The notes below the pieces were generated by a model that was given only the letters and a program-made list of their open reading frames with translations, ran no database searches and was not told the origin of the DNA. A stretch of DNA of 64,000 bases from Brassica napus (lineage: Eukaryota > Streptophyta > Magnoliopsida > Brassicales > Brassicaceae), in NCBI RefSeq assembly GCF_020379485.1, contig NC_063451.1, positions 24,658,630 to 24,722,629 of the forward strand, given 5' to 3'. Of this stretch, positions 33,861-44,695 are shown one piece after another. Numbering within the stretch: the stretch's first letter is position 1; every line of letters starts with the position of its first letter. The translations under genes were made by a program, and so were the position numbers.

Positions 33861-36800
33861 AGTTATCAGGGGGTTCTAGAATAATGGGCTGATTTGCTGG
33901 CGGTTTGGCCCAATAATGTTTCACTCGTTGGCCGTTCACTGTAAACTCATCCCCTTTATCACTTTTTAGAGTTATGGCTCCGGAGGGTTTTACGTCTGTT
34001 ACTGTGAATGGTCCGGACCAACGAGATTTAAGCTTTCCAGGAAATAGCGTTAGCCGAGAATTATAGAGAAGGACTTGATCATCCGGTTCAAAGTGTCGGG
34101 ATAAGATCTTCTTATTGTGGTACGCTTTAGTCCTTTCTTTATATAGTTTCGAATTCTCATAGGCTAAATGTCTGATTTCATCAAGCTCGTTAAGTTGGAT
34201 GAGTCTCCTTTCAGCAGCAGTCTTTATATCAAAATTAAGAAGTTAAGTGGCCCAAGCTGCTTTATGCTCCAGTTCGACTGATAAATGACAGGATTTGCCA
34301 TAAAGGAGGTGGAATGGTGTTGTTCCCAACGATGTCTTATAGGCGGTCCTGTAGGCCCAAAGTGCATTATCTAGTTTCCTAGACCAATCCTTTCTGAAAA
34401 TTCCTACAGTTTTCTCTAGAATTTCTTTGATTTACCGATTAGAGACTTCTACCTGTCCACTAGTTTGTGGGTGGTAGGGCGTAGCTACTCTATGCTGAAC
34501 ACCGTTCTTTTTAAGCAATCCATCAAAGACCTTATTGATGAAATGGGTTCCACCGTCACTAATGACTATTCTAGGAATTCCAAACCACGGAAAGATTATG
34601 CTCTTGAAAAGCTTAATAACTACAGATGTATCATTGGTTGGGGAAGCTACTGCTTCAACCCATTTGGATACGTAGTCTACAGCGACTAGCATATACTTGT
34701 TTCCGTATGAGGATGGGAAAGGACCCATGAAATCTATCCCCCAGCAATCAAAGACTTATACTTCCAGAATGAACTTCTGTTCCATTTCGTGTCTTTTGCT
34801 GATTTTTCCTCGTCTTTGGCATCTGTCACATTGTGTTATAAATGCATGGAGATCGCGAAAAGTCGTCGGCCACCAGAATCCTGCTTGAAGGATTTTCGAA
34901 ACCGTTTTGTAGGTGGCAAAATGTCCTGCATAGTCAGATCCATGACATTGGTATATATGTCCGGAATTTCAGCTTCGGATATGCATTGTCTGTATATCCC
35001 ATCAGAGCAATGCTTGTAGAGGTATGGTTCATCCCAATGATATCTTCTAACTTCTAGAAGAATATCTTCCTCATATACCCCTTGATTTCTTCAGGCTCGG
35101 CTTCGGCTGCCAAATAGTTGACTATATCAGCATACCAGGGTCGATCTTTTGAGTTCTTACCAATTGCATGCACCTCTCGTTGCGATTCATCATCAGGTGT
35201 GAGATTTATCTTATCACCAGCAACATTAACCTTTATGTCAATATTTATTTTTATAGACGAGGTGCCGTGATTGTGGTTACTAGGGAATCGAGGCGTTGCG
35301 ATACTGTCGTTATCGATCGATGTATCACTTCTGGAATCTATCGATATGTGCTCTTTCGCATCGATCGATGTCTCATCAGAAGTGAGAGATATTTGACCTA
35401 CGAAAGATGTGTCTATTTGTGCAATGTTCTCTGTTGGGAAGAAATCGTCTATAGGGACGTTATCCTCTATTCTGATTTGAGAAAGATGGTCAGCGACTCC
35501 ATTATCTACTCCTTGTTTATCTTTAATTTCAATATCAAACTCTTTGAGTAGTAAAATCCAGTGTATGAGTCGAGGTTTTGCATCTTTCATTTGCATCAAA
35601 TATTTAATGGCAGCGTGGTCAGTGTGAACTATCACACGTGTGCCAATTAGATACTGACGGAATTTTTCAAATGCATAAACTACGGCGAGTAGTTCTTTTT
35701 ATGTTGTTGCATAATTCCGTTGCGCTTCATCAAGCGTACGATTGGCGTAGTAGATGGCATGCAGCTTTTTATTTTTTTCTTTGGCCCAAAACCGCTCCTA
35801 TCGCAAAATCACTCGCATTGTACATGATCTCGAAAGGGAGATTCCAGTCGGGGGCTTGAACGACGGGGGCAGTTATAAGGGATTTTTTTAAATCTTCGAA
35901 AGCTTTCATGCATTCTGGGGTAAAGTCGAACTTTACTTCCTCGCACAAGAGGTTATTTAAAGGTCTAGCAATTTTGCTAAAGTCTTGTATAAACCTCCTA
36001 TAAAATCCGGCGTGTCCGAGAAAACTTTGCAGGTCTTTTACATTTTTGGGTGCTGGTAGACCGGTCATCACTTCGATTTTAGCTCTATCTACCTCTATAC
36101 TAGTGGCGGAAACCTTATGTCCTAATACGATGCCATCGTTAACCATAAAATGGCATTTTTCCCAATTTAGGACAAGGTTCTTTTCTTCGCATCTTTCCAA
36201 GACCTTGCATAAATTATCGAGGCAACTCTTAAAATTTGATCCGTAGACTGAAAAGTCATCCATAAAGTCCTCGATCATGTCTGTAAAAATTGACATCAGG
36301 CAACGTTGGAAAGTGGCGGGAGCATTAGAAAAACCAAATGGCATTCTGCGATACGCAAATGTTCCATAGGGGCATGTAAAGGTTGTATTTTCTTCATCAT
36401 CCGGATGTATGGGAATTTGAAAAAATCTGGAATATCCATCGAGAAAACAGTAATACTGGTGATTGGCTAAACGCTCCAGCATTTGATCAATAAAGGGCAG
36501 GGGAAAGTGATCTTTCCTAGTAGCGGCATTTAATTTCCTATAGTCGATACACATCCGATGTCCAGTGACGGTACGAGTCAGGATGAGTTCATCGTTTTTG
36601 TTCTTCGCTACTGTAATACCTCCCTTTTTGGGTACAAGATGTACGGGGCTTACCCATTTACTATCCAAAATAGGATAGATAACTCCAGCATCTAGGAGTT
36701 TAATAATTTCCTTTTTGACTACTTCCTTTAGATTCGAATTGAATCTCCTTTTCTGTTCTATCGACGTTTTTTGCGTCGTCTTCCAAATGAATACGGTGCA

Positions 36801-37281
36801 TGGAAAAATCAGGAGAAATACCAGGAATATCATCGAGAGAATATCCGATTGCTTTCCTGTACTTGCGTAGTTTATTTAATAATAACACAAGTTCTCCGCC
36901 AGTGAGGTTGGCGTTGACAATAACAGGGTAGAATTGGTCATAAAGAAATGCATATTTAAGACCACTGGGGAGGGGTTTTAATTCAACCGTTGGTTCTTTG
37001 TTTTTAGACCAATTAGCTAGTGAAGATGGTTGTCGATCGACGGCCTCTCTGAGATATCCATCGACGATAATGTCTGAATCATCATCTTCTTCGACGTTCG
37101 CAACCTCGATACTTGCATCCATCAGTCGCACGTAATCGTCTGTCCTATTATCTATGCTGAAAATTTCCTTTTGCATATGGGTAAAAACATTTTCTAAGGG
37201 GTCTTCTGAGCACATGTCTATGAAAGATTCCTTATCTAGCTCAGAATCGTCTTCCACATAGAAGGCTTGGTCATCTATCAA
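33861..37281 (-). pseudogene. pol: RT, RNase H and integrase, frameshifted
   Basis: The frame from 37281 leads through a linker to a frameshift near 36770, then the RT frame (36833-35769) with CIDYRKLNAATRKDHFPLP, FLDG (residues 130-133) and FMDD (190-193), the catalytic box of Athila-type RTs. After another break, RNase H continues at 35635 ([11 protein letters not shown] ... [13 protein letters not shown]). The integrase core is open at 34728-34432 with D18, D58 and E94, a DD35E spacing. The C-terminal part runs with further stops to a TAA near 33861. At least four interruptions exclude function in cis. SID-type motifs in the RNase H-integrase linker encode part of the TCGATCGA repeats. Confidence 0.85.
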
Positions 37282-37433
37282 GGGTCACTTGATTAGGATT
37301 TCCATATCAAAGGTCATCGAGCTGTCCCCGATGTTCAAATTTATTCGTCCTTCTTTCAGATCAATGATCGCTCCAGCTGTAGCTAGGAATGGCTGACCCA
37401 GAATGAGGGGGTCTTTTGGTTCATGTCTGTATT

Positions 37434-39642
37434 TTAACACAACAAAATCCGTAGGCACGAAGCAATTATTAATTTTACGGGAACGTCTTCGAGAATCCCT
37501 TCAGGTACCCTGATAGACCGATCAGCTAGAACCAAGGTTATCAGAGTTGACATAAACTCGTTATATCCCAAGGTTACTGCGACGGAGTAAGGCATAAGAT
37601 TTACGCTAGAGCCAAGATCACATAGTGATCGAGGAAAATGCGTGTTCTGTATATTGCAATCTAGGACGAAACTACCAGGATCAGGCCTCTTAGTTGGAGT
37701 TTCTCCTTGAATCATGGCACTTACTTCCTCTGACACCATCATCACGCCTTGTTCCGCAGTTAGATAATTTGGAGACGTCATATCCTTCACATACTTCTTT
37801 ATCGAAGGTGCTATTTTCTTAGCATCACTAAGGGACATCTCCACAGGTAATTCTATCCAATGCTTTCTTGCAGATCACATTTTCTAATGATTTCTTAGTC
37901 TGCGTTTTATGAGGAAAAGGGGGTAGGGTTCTATAGACTCTTTCAATCGTTGGTTCGGGTTGAGTAGAACGTCGATCGATAGGGTTATCTGAATGTTGAT
38001 CGACGACAGGCTTCACCGGTCGATCGACGTGGTTACCATACTGTCGATCGATTTCGGCCTCAATTTCCGAATCGTCTTCTACTTCTAAGTCTATAGTCCT
38101 TTCCTCATTTTTTTCAGCGGTAGACTTCTTGTTTTCGCGAGAAGGTTTTGGGTCAGGGTCATCAAGAAGTATAGGCTGAGAATTGTTCTTGCCTGCTTCA
38201 TCAGCATTGGCAGAATTGCCAATTTCGGTGTTGTTCTTCGTGTTTGTCGCGAAATGTTTTCCGCTACGCAACATTACGGCACTGACTTGACGTCTCGGGT
38301 TTAAATCAGTTCTCCCGGGAAGATGTCATGTTTCTCTTTTAATGGCAGTCGCAATTTCAGCTACTTGACTTTCTAATTTTTGGATAAGTTCACTCAAAGA
38401 ATCTGCTTTCTCCATTAACTTTCCGTACACCATATTTATTTTTCTGTAAAAATCTGACTTTGTTTTACGGTTGCCAGTAACTGCTTGTCTGATATTGAAC
38501 TTTTCCTTTCCAGTGCGTGATTTCACAGCAATGTCATAGGCTTGGGTGAAACTATCAATATTAAACACGGGATAGGGGTCTGAATAGCTTGTCTCTTCTT
38601 CTAATTTATTTTTCATATCAGACAAGGCATCATTTCGATCTGGGCTATATCAGATCGGTGTTGATTATGAAGAAAAGAGTGGAGCGAATTGAGGGAATTC
38701 TTGATCTCACCAAATCTGAATTATCTTCTGAATCTAACGAATTTCCTACTTTTCATCCATCTTTTCATAGGATTTTCCCGTTGCTACATTTTCGATAAGG
38801 CGTCCTGCATCTCCAGGACTCCTAGTGATGAAATTTCCTTCACTCGCCGTGTCGAGTGTAGTTTTGTAGCTCAAGTTAACACCTCCATAGAAGATGTTAA
38901 GGAGTTGTGGTTCTGAATAACCATGGTGGGGACATTCAAGTTCATAGCTCCTGAATCTTCCCCATGCGTTTTTAAACGATTCACGTGGATCTTGGCGGAA
39001 TGTAAAGATTTGTCTCCTTACTTCCCAATAGCGATCATCATTGAAAAATTTCTTAAGGAAGGCGTTTTTAATCTCTTCCCAACAAGTAAGGGATCCGGTT
39101 GCTAAACAGTTTAGCCATCTGAGAGCTTCTCCCTCTAGGGAAAATGAGAATAGTTTTTAACGATTGTATTCGTCTGGGATTAATTCTTCCAAACCTTCGA
39201 TGTGATCTTGCGGGTGCTCAGAGAGAGATCCACAGAATGGGTTTCGACGAACCATACAGTAGTAATCTGCGTTGAACTTAGATATCTTGGTATCGTCTCC
39301 TGGTATTTTAATAGCGGACCTATTGGAATAGGTTCTACCAGGGTCTAAGTAGTCTTGCAAAGGCAATCATATCTCTTCACCATTTATCAAGGTGGGATTT
39401 ATCTTAACAAGGATTTCTGTCCCATGTTTAGTTTGGTTAATCTCATTGCTCAATTGACCTATTGGTTCAGTTTGGACTACTTCCTCATTAATAAGCTCGG
39501 TAAGAGAAGACTTACCTGCTTCCGGCTGGGCGGTGTCGATTGATGTCGGGAGCTCCGTGTCTGTCGATTCTTCGGTCCCCACGTCGCTAGATAACATTAC
39601 ATCTTCGTCGATCGATGCTCGGCCGAGTTCTATGTTCTCCAT
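37434..39642 (-). pseudogene. gag and protease of the Athila-type element
   Basis: From ATG 39642 the frame runs to a stop at 39367, resumes (LQDYLDPGRTYSNRS) to a TAA at 39157, and continues without its own ATG as a retrotransposon gag domain (FSLEGEALRWLNCL ... TFRQDPRESFKNAW) down to about 38780. Coiled-coil-like sequence follows (38625-38326), then an acidic linker (38274-37828). A retropepsin-like domain at 37844-37434 has CDLGSSVNLMP, the DLG variant usual in this lineage in place of DTG or DSG. Several stops and frame changes make it a pseudogene. Confidence 0.8.
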
Positions 39643-39725
39643 TCTTAGTGTCTGCGTAAACAGGGAAAGAAAGAAAACTTAGCTAGTTTTTCGTAACAAT
39701 TCTATACTAAATTCTAAATTAAATT

Positions 39726-41586
39726 TGATATCACTCAAATTACCCTAAGGAGTGAATTACTCTCTCAAATAATAGGTTCAAATGCAGTACTTAGGGATCG
39801 AATCCACAAGGACTCTAGGATTACTCAACAGATCTAAGGGATTAGAAATAAAGATAGACTAAGGGGTTTAATTGTTTAAAAGCAGTAAATGATAAGTCGA
39901 ACAAGACAGTTGTTCTTGTTCGGCGGTTTAAGTTGAAGTTGTTTTAAGGATGGGAAAACAGCTAGACTTAGGCAAATTCTCAGGTATGAAGAGCATGCAA
40001 CTTAGTTCAGACTTAAAGGGTTTGACGGTTTTTGAACTCAAACAATGGCAAAACCAGATAGGTTTTCATTACTAGATCTCGGATCTCAACTGTCGTCTTT
40101 TGATCTCGAGAAAGAGTCGATCGATGTGACTTGATGCACATCGTTCGATACACGTTTCAAACAATCGATCAACACAACGATAGTCGCGTCGATCGACGGT
40201 TCTTCTAGCAAGCTTTGCAAGCGGGTTTGAAGCTGTTCTATAACCTTCTAGACCAACTCTCGTTGTTATCTAGTCAGTTAGATCATGCTGGCTATTTCAG
40301 GTATTGAGGGTAACAGTTGGTTATCTCAACTAATCCTAAGATCTAAAATGAGGGTGATCAATCCTAATTTTAGCATTAAGCTCAACAAGCATGAAAGAAC
40401 AATCAAAACACCTTTTTAATAGTCTTATTAGCAGCACATACTTTCAACCTTTATGAGAAACCTAAATCTAACAATTGGGTTTACTCAGACATATTCATGA
40501 GAGACAAATTCATGATGGTTTGAATAAAACTCAAATGAAATATTGAACACAAAAAGTAAGAGTAATAGAAATAAAGGAGTTCAAGATCTTCCCTGTTATG
40601 TAGTCTCAGATCTATCTCTCCAATCCTAAGCTCTTCTAATGGTAGCCAAAATGCTTCCTCTCCACACTAGGTCTTTTGGCCAGTCTGCCTCTAAAATGAT
40701 ACAAAACTCTAGTACATATAGCCTCACAGACGGCTAAGGGCTTAGGTTGCAATTAATAAACTTTATGGGAATGAAATCTTCTAATTTCGTGATTAATCCT
40801 CGAGTGATCCAATATCGATCGATGACGCTGAACAGCTGCCGATCGATTTTAATTGGCTCTGGTCGATCGATATTGCTCTTCAAGCATCGATCGATTCTCT
40901 ACGCGTAAAAGTACTCCAAAGTGTCCCAAAAGCATCATTTCCTTCTATCAAGTATCTGAACCTGTAATTGCTTTGAAAAGACTCTAAAACATGATAAATG
41001 CAAAAGGGCTGCAGAGACTCGCAATCATCTCTTCTTTGAGTGCTCGTTTTCCACGCAGATTTGGGAATCACTCATGAAGGGGATTTTGCGCAACTCCTAC
41101 TCAGACAAGTGGGAGGAGCTGGTCAGTCTACTAGCCACATCGCCCATGGAAAAGAAGAAACAGTTTTGTTTCAGGTACACTCTTCAAGCTACTGTCTACA
41201 TGTTGTGGAGAGAGAGAAACAGAAGACGGCATGGTGAACAGTCTATGCCTGCTACTGTCTTGACAAAACACATCGACAAAGCCATCAGAAACAAACTCAG
41301 CTTGGTACAGTCGAAGGGAATAGGAGGGCTTGAAGTGAGTTTGCAATACTGGTTTGGTACTAGGATGTAAATACAGATTTCAGGTAGAATTTTTGGTTCT
41401 CTAGTAAAGGAAGTGTAAAGAAATAGGAGTAGTCTTCTTTTCATATAAAGTCTCACTTGATGTAAAAAGGTTTTTGATGAATAAAATTTAGCATTCATTC
41501 AAAAAAAAAAAAAAAAAAAAAAGATAAATATATCTTAAAACACTTATATACCATGACTAAAAATGAGTGAAATCCATGGTATATCA
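39726..41586 (-). repeat. 5' LTR (LTR2), interrupted by a LINE
   Basis: Pair of 28968-30296; about 1,331 bp once the LINE and one target copy (41000-41529) are subtracted. On the minus strand the bases after its CA end are A+T-rich with no TGG-type primer site. Confidence 0.88.
41000..41522 (+). mobile_element. 5'-truncated LINE with poly(A) tail
   Basis: The insert lies between GATAAAT at 40993-40999 and 41523-41529. Codons 41002-41370 encode the end of a LINE polyprotein: KRAAETRNHLFFECSFSTQ followed by IWESLMKG is the zinc-binding region found after plant non-LTR reverse transcriptases (zf-RVT), then MLWRERNRRRHG. A 3'UTR with AATAAA and a run of about 24 A completes it. Its reverse transcriptase and endonuclease are missing. 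Confidence 0.88.
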
Positions 41587-41664
41587 TTCACTTTCGTACA
41601 TAATTTTTCTATTCCCTGTGGATTTGAATGTTCTTTTTTTGGTTTAACGAGCACTTGATCGTAT

Positions 41665-41825
41665 CTTTGTCTACGAAACTGGTGCTGGAAAACATGTTCC
41701 CATAGCTCTATTTATTGATCTCGAGCCCACTGTTATCAATGAAGTCCGTAGGGGACCTTACCGTCAGCTTTTCCATCCTGAGCAGCTAACCTCTGGGAAC
41801 AAATTGGCCGAAGACAATTATACTG
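41665..41825 (+). pseudogene. alpha-tubulin fragment, copy 2
   Basis: It reads [12 protein letters not shown], then [27 protein letters not shown] and DNYT before the same donor-like GTGAGG. The GAGKHVP motif is intact here, closer to real alpha-tubulin than copy 1. As in copy 1, no other tubulin exon is present, so the fragment was captured before tracts A and B separated. Confidence 0.85.
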
Positions 41826-42828
41826 GTGAGGAAACTTTACATGGAGAATTTTTAGATTCATGTATTATAATTTTTACAGGCACCATTTTCAGATTTAAAA
41901 ATCCATGCGGACATAATCACTAGGTGTTTCGTGCAGACATAATTATCTTCTAATTATTTACTAATGCATATATTTTTAATTTTAAATAGAACATCAAATT
42001 ATTTATATATGACAAATTTTCTAATAAAATAAATCATTGAAAACACTGAATATTCTATTTTATAATATGAAGTCAAACCACATCTAGAATTCAAGTAACC
42101 TTTTAAAACCTCATTTTAACATAAATACCAAAACAAACAACTGTTTATAATAGTAATTACTAAGATTGTCCAAAACAACTATAATAACTTTGACAGAGAG
42201 TTTCTCTAAATTAAAACCTCATTCTCTACTATTTATAAACACTCACAAAAAAATAATATTAGAAAACTCGATCTCATTTTCTATTGATCGAATCCGATTG
42301 ATTTATGTATTTTATAGTATTATAAAACTGAAAACACTATAAAAGCTTACAATTCAAGATTAAAACATAAAAAATATTAAAATTTGATTATAATTGAAAT
42401 TTGGTGTATATAACGTAAAAATACTTACACCCAATTTAACATAAAAGGAAATTGACACAAAATTATATATTTTGTAAAATCCGATCCATCAAATCCCGTC
42501 CGTAGGGTTGGCCTATCCTAGTTCTAAATGATGTTATGTCTTCTACGTTCTCCTGAACATACATTCTACCAAAAGACGAGTGTGCTGAGACGAAATAGAT
42601 AACGATGTAATGCTGGTTCACTGAGAAAAACTTTAGATGGGGCCCTTTTCCGGCCCGGATAATAATTAGTGGCTTAAAATGTAACAAAGACCCATTTCAT
42701 TTAAGCCTACTGTAACATCTCTATAGGTGAACATTGTTTTGGTGCACCTTCAGGCAAAACATATCGAATGTGTAGACTCTTGAAACTTTACGTAGTGTAC
42801 CTTCTTTCGTTACACCCATCTCATGATT

Positions 42829-42829
<1 letters not shown>
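41826..42829. other. A+T-rich DNA collinear with 7616-8719
   Basis: No gene. Holds the single-copy form of the 107-bp unit at about 42376-42483. Confidence 0.7.

Positions 42830-42865
<36 letters not shown>
42830..42865 (+). repeat. poly-C tract (36 C)
   Basis: Uninterrupted run at the position of 8720-8758 in tract A. On the minus strand it generates a fortuitous Gly-rich frame that is not a gene. Confidence 0.9.
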
Positions 42866-42871
<6 letters not shown>

Positions 42872-43239
42872 TTTAAGGCAAATTGCTTATCCATTGGTCC
42901 AAAAATATACAACTATGCATTCGTTATAGCTTATAACCAGTACAGGGCCGGCTCAAATATAATTATATAGATAATTAAAATTGAATTAGCTAAATCGACT
43001 TCACAAAAATTGATTTAAAAATAACAATATCTATACTATTAAAACAAAATGCCCTTTTTTGAGGTGCTCTTCTTTTCTAAAAGTATTTACGTGCTATTGC
43101 CACTGGTTTATTTTAAAACATACGCTTTTAATTAAATTCTGTATTTCTCAAATTTTCTTTTAATTAAACAGCAGAAAATCCTTTTATTTAAAAAATCCTT
43201 CATAAAAGTTTAAACCAACTTCAATTGCTACAATTTAGT

Positions 43240-43290
43240 GAGCTTTTTGCAAGATTGACTCAAAACTCAAAGTCAAACCTAAAACTAACC
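43240..43290 (+). repeat. MULE left terminal inverted repeat
   Basis: Begins GAGCTTTTTGCAAG and pairs imperfectly with the reverse complement of 52257-52307. I estimate roughly 60-65% identity over 50 bp by eye, which is low for a MULE with long inverted ends and close to the weakly inverted class. Confidence 0.7.
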
Positions 43291-43758
43291 CATGCTTTTC
43301 TTGGATTTTTTTTTTGCCTTATTCACCCCCACAAGTTTATGATATTCACGAAAATACCATCATATTTTTTTATTTTTTTTTCCCGAAAATGACATTTTTA
43401 CTCTCTCACCCTCATCATCTTCAAGTAATTACAAGATTGCCATTGTGATCAATACCCCAACCACCATGAACAACCAATTTGACGCTCTTAATGCACCTAA
43501 AATTGATCTACACTCTCTCTTTCTCACTTGTTATGAACTAAAAACAACATCTCTTTCACTTTGCCTCCATATTCATCCAAAAAACTCAAGCTTTTGATTC
43601 AAAATTTTTTATGGTTTATAGAGTCATTCAAGCATACTATTCTTGGTGGGTTACTTTCGTTTGAGATTGTGGGTGGTTGGAGAAGACTCTGTGTGCTAAG
43701 GAAGTCATCTCACTAGTTTAAGGTATGAAACTGAAATTTTTTCCAGATCTGTTTGTGT
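43291..43758. other. MULE left subterminal region
   Basis: A+T-rich with CT-rich stretches (43390-43580) and no coding frame. It precedes the first palindrome array and could hold the transposase promoter or an upstream leader. Confidence 0.5.
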
Positions 43759-44634
43759 AGAAGACTTACCCGTAAGTAGTCTGGCTGTAGAAGACTTACG
43801 GGTAAGTCTTCTGGTCAAACGGACGACTTACTTTTAAGTCGTCATCTTTGTTTGTTAAAAAAGAACTAGAGAATACCCTAGACGACTTACTGATAAGTCG
43901 TCTAGGATAAATGGGTTAGTTTTGCATTTGACCGAATTGTGTCAGATATTTGACTATTCCTGGACGACTTACCAGTAAGTCTTCTCCGGGAAAACAAAAA
44001 TTTCAATATTTTATTAAATCTGGACGACTTATCTGTAAGTCGTCTCAGGTTACTTTTGCAATTGGAAAATAAAACTTAAATTTAACTTTTCCCAGACGAC
44101 TTACGCGGAAGTCGTCCAGTAAGACGACTTACTTGAAAGTCGTCCAGGATAAGCAAAGTCGTCCAGATTTAATTCCTAGATTATGGTCAAACCTTGCTTA
44201 TCTCGGACGACTTTCTTGTATGTCGTCTGCCTGGACGACTTTCAAGTAAGTCGTCTGGGTAAAGTTAAATATATAAGTTTCTTTTTCGAATTGCAAACTA
44301 ACCTGAGAAGACTTAAAAATAAGTCGTCTAGCTTTAATAAAATATTGAAATTTTTGTTTTCCCTGAGATGACTTACTAGTAAGTCGTCCAGGAAAAGGCA
44401 AATATCTGATACAATTCGGTCAAATGCAAAACTAACCCATTTATCCTAGACGACTTACTGGTAAGTCGTCTAGGTTTTTTTTTTTAACAAACAAAGCTGG
44501 ACGACTTACAAGTAAGTCGTCCTATTTAAAATTCAATTGCAAAAATGACCTGTTTGGACGACTTACTGGTAAGTCTTCCAGACGACTTACTGGTAAGTCT
44601 TCCAGACGACTTACTGGTATGTCATCTCCGTCAA
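43759..44634 (+). repeat. palindrome array 1 (upstream of transposase)
   Basis: About fifteen hyphenated palindromes of the form GACGACTTAC, two or three bases, GTAAGTCGTC occur in 0.88 kb, with variants (AAGTCTTC, GACTTTC). The last three (44555-44630) are in tight tandem at about 25-bp spacing. Spacers are otherwise unlike each other. The middle of the array is itself one long inverted repeat (43821-44522). Confidence 0.92.
43821..44522. repeat. long inverted repeat (arms about 335 bp, loop about 30 bp)
   Basis: Left arm 43821-44158 matches the reverse complement of right arm 44189-44522 along almost its whole length, including non-palindromic spacers: GATAAATGGGTTAGTTTTGC (43908) pairs with GCAAAACTAACCCATTTATC (44426), and AAAATTTCAATATTTTATT is matched likewise. 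The spacers show that this is a true foldback and not a by-product of the short palindromes. A transcript through it would fold into one long hairpin about 170 bp before the transposase ATG. Confidence 0.9.
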
Positions 44635-44695
44635 TGTTTAGTAAACTTTCATTTTCTCTATGTTTACTAATGTGTTTTATTTTGAATTTTTGTAG

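Larger units (their letters stand above)
28968..41586 (-). mobile_element. Athila-type gypsy LTR retrotransposon, degenerate, 12.6 kb
   Basis: LTRs of about 1.33 kb lie at 28968-30296 (3') and 39726-41586 (5', enlarged by a LINE). Both start TGATAT and end ATATCA. A polypurine tract precedes the 3' LTR. Minus-strand order is gag, protease, RT-RNase H, integrase, then a further long ORF, which is the Athila layout. Stops and frameshifts break every frame, so it is not autonomous. The two LTRs differ at many sites, so the insertion is not recent. It sits in tract B just left of the tubulin fragment; the 5' LTR abuts TTCACTTTCG, which is continuous in tract A near 7369. Confidence 0.88.

Noticed and set aside
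42721..42912. Glycine-rich minus-strand frame
   Set aside because: Produced by the poly-C tract.
43759..44634. CRISPR-like array of palindromic repeats and spacers
   Set aside because: Spacers vary widely in length, the array is a large foldback, the repeats also sit in introns, and the sequence is clearly a plant nuclear genome.
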